Positions 9,816 through 16,101 of a stretch of DNA of 64,000 nucleotides are shown here, piece after piece (the stretch's first letter is position 1; every line of letters starts with the position of its first letter). Below the pieces are notes generated by a model. It did no database searches. It was not told the DNA's origin and was given only the letters and a program-made list of their open reading frames with translations. A program made the translations under genes and the position numbers. Source of the stretch: Bifidobacterium leontopitheci (GTDB taxonomy: Bacteria; Actinomycetota; Actinomycetes; Actinomycetales; Bifidobacteriaceae); NCBI RefSeq assembly GCF_009193355.1, contig NZ_WBVT01000002.1:1-64000 (forward strand), read 5' to 3'.

Positions 9816-11299
9816 ACCGTGGTCTAATCGCCAATATCATCAGCAACATCTCGTTCTTCGTCTGCGGGTATGCGATCCACTTCTTCCTCGGCGGATTCGC
9901 CTCGCCCGCAAACTACGGTGTGGTCGGCACGATCATCACCCTGCTCGACTTCGAGTACCTGTTCGTCAGCAACGGGGCACGCCAGTCCATCGCCCGCAAC
10001 CTGTCGTCACGCCGGTACGACGGACGCAGCCTCATCCTGCGGACGATGGTCGTGCAGGCGGGCATCGTCGCCGTGTTCTTCCTCATCGACTTCGCCGGCG
10101 CGCCCCTGTTCGGCATGATGCTGCACGACCGCACCATCGAGCGTTACTTCCAGTACGCCGCGTTCCTAGTGCCCGCGAACGGCCTGTACGTGGTGATGCT
10201 CGGCATCAACGACGGTCTGCAACGCTTCGGCCGAAGCGCGCTCATGTCCACGCTGTACCCGATCGTCAAACTCGGCACGATACCGCTCATCATCCTCCTG
10301 TTCCCAGCCGACCCTGTGCTCGGACTGGAAATCGGCTACTGCTCGGCCATGATTGTCATCATCGTGCTCGGATGCTTCCTGCTCGCGCCCGTATGGCCGC
10401 GCATCGTCGCGGACGGACGAGGCAAGCCGCGCATCAGCTGGCATGACGCAGCGCACGGGACACTGTCGTTCTCGCTGTTCTTCATCATGGCGTCGCTCGT
10501 GCTCAGCGCTGACACGTTCGTCGTCAAATCCGTGCTGCCCGATGCGATGGCCGGCTACTACACGGGCGCGATGAACTTCGGCAAGACCACCTACTATCTG
10601 CTGCAGGCGTTCGCAGTCATCCTGCTGCCCGTCTCCTCACGGCTCATCGGGCAGGGACGCCGAGCCGAAGCGCTCGCCAAGGTCCGCATGCTCACGACCC
10701 TCGCCTTCGCGTTCGTATTGCCAATCGCCGTGATCATCTCCGCATCGGCCAACGACCTGCTCGCCTCGTTCTACTCGGAACACTACACGGTCGCCGCGCC
10801 CGCGCTGTCATGCCTGGCATTGTCCAGTTTCTTCATGGGCGTGACCGTGATGCTCAACATGCTGCTCAACGCCGAAAAGGACACGCGGTTCTCCGACATC
10901 CTGTCGCTTGCGTCGCTCGTGGTGGTCGTCGCCGCGTTCATCGTCGCCGCACGGCTCGGCGGCATTGTCGCGGTGGCCGCATCCAGCATGGTCTCGACGT
11001 TTCTGACCATGAGCGTTTCGTACGTGCAGGTGCGGCGCCGCTTCGGTGACGTCATGACCGTGCACACGTGGGCGGCCATCGGCGTGAACGTGGTGCTGTG
11101 GGCGGCGATGTACGGGGTAGAATCGCTGCTCCACACGCGCTGGTTCATCCTGCTCGCGCTTGTGTACCTCGTCATGTACGTGCTGTACGCCGGCATACTG
11201 TTCGTTACGCATGTCATCGACATCAAGGGCGTCGTCGCGTCGTTCACGCAACACGGAACGCGGGTGCCGGCCGCAGCCGTGCAGGTGAAAAGGGCATGA
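9812..11299 (+). CDS. Polysaccharide flippase, Wzx/MOP family
   Basis: 495 residues with about 12-14 transmembrane helices arranged as in MATE/MOP exporters. The N-terminus (MNRGLIANIISNISFFVCGY) and the conserved flippase features (Asn/Gly-rich first helix; NGARQSIARNL after helix 2) point to an O-antigen/teichoic-type lipid-linked oligosaccharide flippase. SD AAGGAGG lies 7 nt before the ATG. It overlaps the previous stop (ATGA at 9812-9815), and the next gene starts inside its own stop (ATGA at 11296-11299), so the three proteins are translationally coupled. It probably moves the glycan intermediate made by its neighbours to the outside of the membrane. Confidence 0.85.
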   Translation: MNRGLIANIISNISFFVCGYAIHFFLGGFASPANYGVVGTIITLLDFEYLFVSNGARQSIARNLSSRRYDGRSLILRTMVVQAGIVAVFFLIDFAGAPLFGMMLHDRTIERYFQYAAFLVPANGLYVVMLGINDGLQRFGRSALMSTLYPIVKLGTIPLIILLFPADPVLGLEIGYCSAMIVIIVLGCFLLAPVWPRIVADGRGKPRISWHDAAHGTLSFSLFFIMASLVLSADTFVVKSVLPDAMAGYYTGAMNFGKTTYYLLQAFAVILLPVSSRLIGQGRRAEALAKVRMLTTLAFAFVLPIAVIISASANDLLASFYSEHYTVAAPALSCLALSSFFMGVTVMLNMLLNAEKDTRFSDILSLASLVVVVAAFIVAARLGGIVAVAASSMVSTFLTMSVSYVQVRRRFGDVMTVHTWAAIGVNVVLWAAMYGVESLLHTRWFILLALVYLVMYVLYAGILFVTHVIDIKGVVASFTQHGTRVPAAAVQVKRA

Positions 11300-13446
11300 C
11301 CATGGCACAGACTGAAACCAAGCCAAAGCTCAAGCGAATCCGCCCGACGCTGATCGCCGCCGCCGTCATCATCATCCTCGAACTGTTCGTCTTCAACCTG
11401 CCGTTCTGGCAAAGCCTCAACGCACACCCCACAACCATGCACGAGGACGGCACCGGCAAAGGACTGCTCATCAACCGCGACGGCACGGCCACCGTCACCA
11501 ATCCCGACAACGCATGGCGCGACGTCTCCACGAACCAGCCGATCGAATACCTGTACATCGCGCACGCAGCGGCCGAACACCCCAGCCAGGACGATAGTGT
11601 CAGCTGGCAGCTGTCCACACGCAAGGACACCGACGGCGGCTGGTACGACGCGAACGCGACCGTCGGCTACTCGCCGTCCGCCGAAGACTCGCGATACCAG
11701 CGCGTCGGCGGCAAGGCCACGCACGTGCGCCTGCGCTACCAGATGGAGGAAGGCGCGACCATACCGATCGGCCAAATCATCGCCAACCCGCGCATACCCA
11801 TGCGCTTCAGCATGCTGCGGTTCGCGCTCGAACTGCTGGTCGCCGGCCTGATCATCCTGTTCCGGCCACGCTCGCGGCTGTATCGCATGCCGTTCGACCT
11901 CAGCCGGTTCGGCTGGCGGGCTCGCGACTGCTGGATGCCGCTGCTGCTCGCCGGGGCGCTCGCCTGCGCGATACCGTTGTTCTTCTTCATGCAGGCGGCT
12001 CCGCTCGAGGAGGCGACGCCCCTGTACTGGCCGGAATTCGCGTCGCTCCACGCCACCGACCAATACCAGCGGCTCGCCGACTCCCTGCTGAACGGTCAGC
12101 TGTGGCTCGACTATCCGGTCAACAGCCATCTCGCCGCCATGGCCAACCCCTACGATACGCGAGCGCGCGCGGCCATCGGACTGACGTATCCGGATCCGCC
12201 GATCTACTTCGACGTGGCGTTCTATCACGGCCACTACTACTCGTATTTCGGCGTGCTGCCGGCGCTGCTGCTGTACGCGCCGTGGAAGCTCATCACCGGC
12301 AACCGGCTCGACACGAACATGGCGATCATGATCTGCGTGACGCTCGTCATGATCGCCTCCACGTGGCTCGTCGTGCAGATCGCGCGGCTCATCGCGGCTC
12401 GCCGGGGCCGGACGGTCAGCTTGGGTGCCGTGCTGCTCGGCGTGATCATGGCAGGGCTCGGCACCGGTATGCCGATTCTGATCCAGCTTGGCCTGTGGTA
12501 TCAGGTGCCGCAGCAGCTGGCCGTGTTCTTCGCCATGTGCGGCGTCGCCTTGTGGATCGAGGCGAAACTGCAGGGACTCAACCGTACGCTGCTCGCCGCG
12601 GGATCGCTGTGCGTGGCGTTGACGATAGCCTCACGCCCGCAGGTGATGGCGATCGCCGTGTTCGCGCTCCCGCTGTTCTGGGACGACATCGCAGGACTGT
12701 GGCGGCGGGGATTGCGGTCGCTTGCCGGATTGCGCGACGAGCTTATGGTCTGGGCTTTCGCGTTGGTGCCGTTCGTGGCGGTCGCCGTGCCGCAGTGCCT
12801 GTACAATCTCGCACGGTTCGGCAAACTCACCGACTTCGGCGCGAACTATAATCTCACCGGGTACGACATGACGCATTTCAATGCGCCGCTCACCCAGTAT
12901 TTCTCATACGTGTACTACTACTTCCTGCGCATGCCGTACACGACGGCACGGTTCCCGTTCGTCAATCCGGTCGAGACGCCGCTGACCACATGGCGGTCCG
13001 AACACGTGCAGTTCGGCGGTTACTTCGTGACGACCGCGCCGTTCGCGATGCTGCTGTTCACCGTGTTCGTCTGGCGGTTCGCACTGCGTCGGCTCGCCGC
13101 AGGACGGCTGATCGCCGGTGCGCTCGTGGCTGCCGTGCTGTCGTTCATCGTCGACGGACGGATCACCGGCGTCGACTTCCGCTACCAGATCGACTTCGTG
13201 TGGATGATCATGATCGCCGTGCTCGTGCTGCTGTTCGCGATAGACGGGTGTGTGAACGGGGTTGGCAGTGATTCGGATGACGGTGACGTTCGGTACCGCG
13301 GCATCGTGCAGCGGCTGGTCTTCGGCTTCCTCGTCGCTGCGCTCGTCTACGCGGTGCTGTTCGTGTTCTTCAAGCAATATCTCATGCACATGAATATGCC
13401 AGTGGGCAGATGGTGGACCGTCGAATCATGGTTCATATTCATGTAG
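11296..13446 (+). CDS. Membrane glycosyltransferase-like protein (GT-C type), function unknown
   Basis: 716 residues. There is one N-terminal transmembrane helix, an extracytoplasmic beta-rich domain (about 45-180), then about 10 transmembrane segments. An acidic loop after helix 3 (PLYWPEFASLHATDQYQRLADSL) and YPDPPIYFDVAFYHGHYYSYFG resemble the substrate loops of GT39/GT-C mannosyltransferases. The ATG at 11296 overlaps the flippase stop; a second ATG is two codons later. The 3' end is important: about 75 bp of it is duplicated in broken form at 15857-15931, with related sequence before that. The family assignment is an inference from topology; I do not recognise a named enzyme. Confidence 0.65.
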   Translation: MTMAQTETKPKLKRIRPTLIAAAVIIILELFVFNLPFWQSLNAHPTTMHEDGTGKGLLINRDGTATVTNPDNAWRDVSTNQPIEYLYIAHAAAEHPSQDDSVSWQLSTRKDTDGGWYDANATVGYSPSAEDSRYQRVGGKATHVRLRYQMEEGATIPIGQIIANPRIPMRFSMLRFALELLVAGLIILFRPRSRLYRMPFDLSRFGWRARDCWMPLLLAGALACAIPLFFFMQAAPLEEATPLYWPEFASLHATDQYQRLADSLLNGQLWLDYPVNSHLAAMANPYDTRARAAIGLTYPDPPIYFDVAFYHGHYYSYFGVLPALLLYAPWKLITGNRLDTNMAIMICVTLVMIASTWLVVQIARLIAARRGRTVSLGAVLLGVIMAGLGTGMPILIQLGLWYQVPQQLAVFFAMCGVALWIEAKLQGLNRTLLAAGSLCVALTIASRPQVMAIAVFALPLFWDDIAGLWRRGLRSLAGLRDELMVWAFALVPFVAVAVPQCLYNLARFGKLTDFGANYNLTGYDMTHFNAPLTQYFSYVYYYFLRMPYTTARFPFVNPVETPLTTWRSEHVQFGGYFVTTAPFAMLLFTVFVWRFALRRLAAGRLIAGALVAAVLSFIVDGRITGVDFRYQIDFVWMIMIAVLVLLFAIDGCVNGVGSDSDDGDVRYRGIVQRLVFGFLVAALVYAVLFVFFKQYLMHMNMPVGRWWTVESWFIFM

Positions 13447-13456
13447 CCACCGTGTC

Positions 13457-13652
13457 GACGAAACGTACCCGGACAGGCCCGCCTGGGTACGGTTTGTCAG
13501 TATTTCCGACCGACCGTACTTGAGTGGTGGTCTACGGGTACGTTTTGTCGAGCAATGACAACGGATCGTTCTGGTTAAGGGCGTTCAGGTACGGTCCGTC
13601 GATTCTTGCTGACGGATCGTACTCGTAGGATGCCCTACGAGTACGGTCTGTC
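13457..13652. repeat. Array of four hairpins, core GGTACGGTYYGTC (left array)
   Basis: Directly after the glycosyltransferase stop, four palindromic units are packed into about 200 bp: 13457-13498, 13507-13550, about 13556-13605, and 13611-13652. Arms follow GAC-RR-CCGTAC-YY / RR-GTACGG-YY-GTC. The last unit pairs 19 bp (13611-13629 with 13634-13652) with only two mismatches, and both would be G-U pairs in RNA. The first has a 14-nt loop, as in the array at 518-690. A second array with the same core is at 15956-16073. Confidence 0.75.
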
Positions 13653-13946
13653 GTTTGGATGGCGGACGGGGATCGCCGCTCGTCTGAATGTGAGTGGTTG
13701 TCATTCTTGTTCTGTCATCTTGGTTTGCCTTCCTGTGCAATGGTGACGGGAAGGCACTTGTGTTCCTTGTCAAAATTTCCATGCCGGCATGGAATTGTCC
13801 CCGCTAGTGACGTGACCTGAGGGTGCGGAGCGGTTGACTTGTCCCGCTGTGATGTGCCTGACTGGATAGCCCCGGAGATAACGGGGGACTGGGATAAACC
13901 CCACGTCGCGTGATGGATGATAGAGCCCACCGGATTTAGGTGGGCT
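13653..13946. other. Non-coding stretch with small hairpins, possible mobile-element relic
   Basis: About 290 bp without a credible reading frame. The right part (about 13865-13946) is strongly structured: a CCCC...GGGG hairpin around GAGATAA, then GGG-ATAAA-CCCC, then AGCCCACC (13924-13931) with GGTGGGCT (13939-13946). Such runs of small GC hairpins before a terminal hairpin recall the non-coding right ends of IS200/IS605 or IS607 elements that carry tnpB. No tnpB or tnpA sequence is seen here, so this is only a possibility. Confidence 0.35.
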
Positions 13947-13978
13947 GAAAAAATCCCCGCGTCATAAGGCGCGGGGAT
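13947..13978 (-). terminator. Strong minus-strand terminator-like hairpin with T6
   Basis: ATCCCCGCG (13953-13961) pairs with CGCGGGGAT (13970-13978). Read on the minus strand it is followed by TTTTTT (13953-13948). No minus-strand gene lies upstream of it, so it either blocks stray transcription or is the end of a relic element. Confidence 0.6.
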
Positions 13979-14004
13979 GTCTGAACTAACAAAGGGAGTT
14001 TAGC

Positions 14005-14133
14005 ATGGCATGTATTGTCAATGCAATCGGCCGTGTGTCGTGGTGCGCTCACTGTGGCGTGGCCCATGAGACTGTCGTCGTCCTGTACGATGACGGGCAT
14101 GTGGTGGCAGTGCCGTCGCAGTGCGCCGCCTGA
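14005..14133 (+). CDS. Small Cys-containing protein (42 aa), unknown
   Basis: Frame with a good SD (AAAGGGAG, 7 nt spacing): MACIVNAIGRVSWCAHCGVA and then HETVVVLYDDGHVVAVPSQC-AA. The CxxC at 14-17 and a third Cys near the end suggest a small metal-binding or redox fold. First gene of the accessory cassette; G+C is lower than that of the flanking operon. No family recognised. A hairpin (CATACG/CGTATG, then GCCGGGA/TCCCGGC) sits between it and the next gene. Confidence 0.5.
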   Translation: MACIVNAIGRVSWCAHCGVAHETVVVLYDDGHVVAVPSQCAA

Positions 14134-14230
14134 CATACGCCGATCGTATGCTAGCCGGGATGGCGCGCGCCGTCGTCCCGGCGTCCCCTTTGGGTAGTAT
14201 TGGCCCCACCGGTGTTAGCGAGGTGAGGTT

Positions 14231-14449
14231 ATGGGACTGAGAGAACTCAGGCAGAAGCGAGGATTGACGCAGCGCGAACTTGCCGCGAAAGCTGGTATCC
14301 CCTATGGGCGGATTGCCGATGCGGAGCGTGGGGCGCGTCCAGTGGCGAACATGTCATTGGCGATGGCGTGCAAGATTTGTGACGCTTTACGTGTGTCTAA
14401 TCCTCGGAAATTGCTTGATCCGCCGTCTTCGGACGGTGATGCTGCCTAG
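14231..14449 (+). CDS. XRE-family helix-turn-helix regulator (72 aa)
   Basis: Single HTH_3 domain: MGLRELRQKRGLTQRELAAK is followed by a recognition-helix region (YGRIADAERG). It is little more than the DNA-binding domain, as in many antitoxins and phage or plasmid regulators. SD GAGGTGAGG sits right before the ATG. It resembles the second XRE protein of the cassette (15280-15468) over its whole length, so the two are probably paralogues. Likely partner of the DUF4160-DUF2442 genes downstream, but the gap of 165 bp allows separate transcription. Confidence 0.85.
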   Translation: MGLRELRQKRGLTQRELAAKAGIPYGRIADAERGARPVANMSLAMACKICDALRVSNPRKLLDPPSSDGDAA

Positions 14450-14614
14450 TGCGGCGCTTGGTCTTTGTCTCGGCCGCGGGACGTTAAACGCGCGGCTAGC
14501 CTGGTGCGTGTCTTTATGGCGCGCGGTAGGCACGATGGCACGGTTTCGTGTCGTTCGGCGTGTTCCAAGGTGGACGGGATAAGCTAGTGCCGATATCGGT
14601 TGAAAGGTGGCGAT

Positions 14615-14884
14615 ATGGGCGGTATCAGCCGTTTTTATGGCATTGTGGTTTACATGTATGCCAATGATCACGGGCCTGATAAGCATTTTCATGCGTCCTA
14701 TAATGGTTTTTACGCCAAGTTTCATCTTGATGGCACGTTGGTTGACGGTGAGGATTTTCCGCGTAAACAGGCGAGGTTCATTAAGAAGTGGGCTTCGTTG
14801 CGGCAGTCCGAGCTTGAGGCCAATTGGCGTCATGTTGAGGCTCATACGCAGCCGAGTGGCATAGCGCCGCTCGATCATAAGTGA
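14615..14884 (+). CDS. DUF4160 domain protein
   Basis: 89 residues, MGGISRFYGIVVYMYANDHG followed by PDKHFHASYNGFYAKFHLDG. The N-terminal 'F-x-G-I-x-V-x-M-Y-x-x-D-H-x-P-x-H-x-H' pattern is the DUF4160 hallmark. The ATG at 14615 has GAAAGGTGG in front; an in-frame TTG at 14600 is upstream but lies before the SD. Encoded 10 bp before a DUF2442 gene, a conserved pair of unknown role often found in accessory DNA and sometimes proposed to be toxin-antitoxin-like. GATAAG about 35 nt before the ATG may be its -10 box. Confidence 0.8.
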   Translation: MGGISRFYGIVVYMYANDHGPDKHFHASYNGFYAKFHLDGTLVDGEDFPRKQARFIKKWASLRQSELEANWRHVEAHTQPSGIAPLDHK

Positions 14885-14894
14885 GGAGGTTGTC

Positions 14895-15137
14895 ATGGGT
14901 GTCGCTGTTGTGACTGACGCGGTGCCGATGTCTGGCCATCGTGTTGCCGTGAGGTTTCGTGATGGTTTTTCCGGTGTTGTTGATATGTCCAAGTATTTGG
15001 GCTATCCGGCGTATGCGTCGTTGGTTGACCCTCGGGTTTTTGCGACGGCGCGTGCTGTTGACGGTACCATCGGATGGTGTGACGGCAATATTGACGTTGC
15101 GCCTGAGGTGGCGCGTGAGGAGGCTATTGCCTTCTGA
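14895..15137 (+). CDS. DUF2442 domain protein
   Basis: 80 residues: MGVAVVTDAVPMSGHRVAVR, then a central DGFSGVVDMSKYLGYPAYAS and IGWCDGNIDVAPE near the end, which is the typical DUF2442 arrangement (V-x-F-x-D-G ... I-x-W-x-x-x-x-D-I-x-P-E). SD GAGGAGG precedes the ATG. Forms a two-gene unit with the DUF4160 gene and is followed by a clear terminator. Function unknown; a nucleic-acid or partner-protein binding role has been suggested for the family, but nothing here proves it. Confidence 0.82.
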   Translation: MGVAVVTDAVPMSGHRVAVRFRDGFSGVVDMSKYLGYPAYASLVDPRVFATARAVDGTIGWCDGNIDVAPEVAREEAIAF

Positions 15138-15146
15138 CTGTCTTCT

Positions 15147-15187
15147 ATCGGCGTGTTCGTGGCCATGGTTGCGACACGCCGATTTTG
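15147..15187 (+). terminator. Terminator of the DUF4160-DUF2442 unit
   Basis: ATCGGCGTGT (15147-15156) pairs perfectly with ACACGCCGAT (15174-15183), followed by a T-rich tail, 10 bp after the DUF2442 stop. Confidence 0.8.
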
Positions 15188-15207
15188 TTGACACTATATA
15201 GCCAACC

Positions 15208-15232
15208 GGCTTTCTTGAGAGTCAAGAAAGCC
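15208..15232. repeat. 11-bp palindrome upstream of the second XRE gene
   Basis: GGCTTTCTTGA-GAG-TCAAGAAAGCC is perfect with a 3-nt centre. Close to the previous terminator and about 50 bp before the XRE start, it could be a second terminator hairpin or an operator for a dimeric regulator. Confidence 0.6.
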
Positions 15233-15257
15233 AAGTGAACATAACCGAGACAGATAG

Positions 15258-15283
15258 CCATACCGCTATAATTGGCGGTATGG
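15258..15283 (+). promoter_or_regulatory. Leaderless promoter inside a 9-bp palindromic operator
   Basis: CCATACCGC (15258-15266) and GCGGTATGG (15275-15283) are perfect inverted arms. Between them lies a consensus -10 box, TATAAT (15267-15272), 7 nt before the ATG at 15280. The start codon is itself part of the right arm. Transcription should begin at or next to the ATG, and a dimer bound here would cover both the -10 box and the start, an arrangement typical of autorepression. Confidence 0.65.
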
Positions 15284-15468
15284 GACTCAAACAGATCAGG
15301 CAGCGCCGCGGCCTGACTCAACAGCGGCTGAGCGACAAATCAGGAGTGCCGCAGCCGAACATCTCGGATATCGAGACCGGGCAGCGTCCAGCCGAGCAAC
15401 TTTGGCTGGGGACCGCGGCGAAACTGGCGGACGCGCTCGATTGCGATCCGCGTGAATTCCTGAAATGA
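15280..15468 (+). CDS. XRE-family helix-turn-helix regulator (62 aa), probably autorepressed
   Basis: MGLKQIRQRRGLTQQRLSDK, then a recognition helix PQPNISDIETG, ending CDPREFLK: a bare HTH_3 domain. An in-frame GTG at 15235 would add 15 residues, but it lies upstream of the -10 box TATAAT, so the leaderless ATG at 15280 is preferred. The palindrome around the -10 box is the likely binding site of the protein itself. Its similarity to the XRE protein at 14231 suggests cross-regulation inside the cassette. A TGAACAG/CTGTTCA hairpin follows the gene. Confidence 0.85.
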   Translation: MGLKQIRQRRGLTQQRLSDKSGVPQPNISDIETGQRPAEQLWLGTAAKLADALDCDPREFLK

Positions 15469-15475
15469 AAAAGCG

Positions 15476-15501
15476 TGAACAGAGGGCCTAATCCCTGTTC
15501 A
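15476..15501 (+). terminator. Hairpin after the second XRE gene
   Basis: TGAACAG (15476-15482) pairs with CTGTTCA (15495-15501), starting 7 bp after the stop codon. Inner GGG/CCC pairing is possible with a bulge. No strong T-run. Confidence 0.45.
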
Positions 15502-15567
15502 TGCGGTTGCTTCAAAATCTCCTATCCATTGTTAGGCGAGTATTATCTATGCACGCCTCACGACTAA

Positions 15568-15771
15568 GTGAGGTATCACCATGGATATTCAGGATATCAA
15601 GGCATTCACCTTGATTATATCGGCGCTTCGCCGTTTCCCGCGTCCGACTGGGATGTCGATTCGTGGGCGGACGACGCGGCCACTTACATGGAGTCGCATG
15701 ATCTGGACGACTGCGATGACATTCCCGAAGCCGTCTTGGACGGACATGGCCTTGTCTCACGACATCTCTGA
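15568..15771 (+). CDS. Small acidic protein, unknown; reading frame uncertain
   Basis: The frame from GTG 15568 encodes 67 residues with natural codon use and an acidic second half (DVDSWADDAATYMESHDLDD). The best SD-plus-ATG (GTGAGG, ATG at 15581) opens a different frame with an unnatural Arg/Thr/Ser-rich product. Either the gene uses the weak GTG start, or it has suffered a frameshift near its 5' end and is decaying. No family recognised. Confidence 0.35.
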   Translation: MRYHHGYSGYQGIHLDYIGASPFPASDWDVDSWADDAATYMESHDLDDCDDIPEAVLDGHGLVSRHL

Positions 15772-15799
15772 CTGACGTTTTGTCTTCCACGCTTGGCGT

Positions 15800-15919
15800 G
15801 TGCGTTCAAACGCGCTGTTTTCGCAACGTTTTTTCAATCCGGCAAAAGGGAACATGATGCACATGAACATGCCGGTGGGCCGGTGATGGACCGTCGAATC
15901 ATGGTTCATATTCATGTAG
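15800..15919 (+). pseudogene. Remnant of a second copy of the glycosyltransferase 3' end
   Basis: The last codons read MMHMNMPVGR-stop-WTVESWFIFM, the same as the end of the gene at 11296-13446 (LMHMNMPVGRWWTVESWFIFM) except that one Trp codon (TGG) is now TGA at 15884-15886. The preceding residues ALFSQRFFNPAKGN are also alignable (AVLFVFFKQY in the intact copy) but diverged. This indicates an old paralogue rather than a fresh duplication. About 75 bp are close to 88% identical by eye. Nothing upstream resembles the rest of the gene, so most of this copy has been lost or replaced. Confidence 0.7.
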
Positions 15920-15955
15920 CCGCCGTATCAACGGAGCACACTGGTAGGGGCCATC

Positions 15956-16073
15956 GGGTACGGTTTGTCGACCAAGTTCAACGGACCGTACTCGTAGATG
16001 CGTTACGAGTACGATCCGTCAGAGAATGATGACAAACCGTACCCGAACGATGTGCTACGGGTACGGTTTGTTC
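15956..16073. repeat. Hairpin array, same core as 13457-13652 (right array)
   Basis: GGGTACGGTTTGTC (15956-15969) is a half unit whose left arm is degraded. 15981-15996 pairs with 16004-16019 (16 bp, one mismatch, 7-nt loop). 16031-16045 pairs with 16058-16072 (14 of 15, plus a possible G-U). As at the left array, arm sequences vary between units while pairing is kept. It follows the duplicated glycosyltransferase end just as the left array follows the intact gene, so gene end and array were duplicated together. Confidence 0.75.
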
Positions 16074-16101
16074 AATCGGACGAGCGGGGATGCCCCCGAG
16101 T

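Noticed and set aside
15188..15216. Promoter with the perfect -35 TTGACA at 15188
   Set aside because: No -10 box at 16-18 bp (the sequence there is TTTCTT inside a palindrome). The box overlaps the tail of the preceding terminator.
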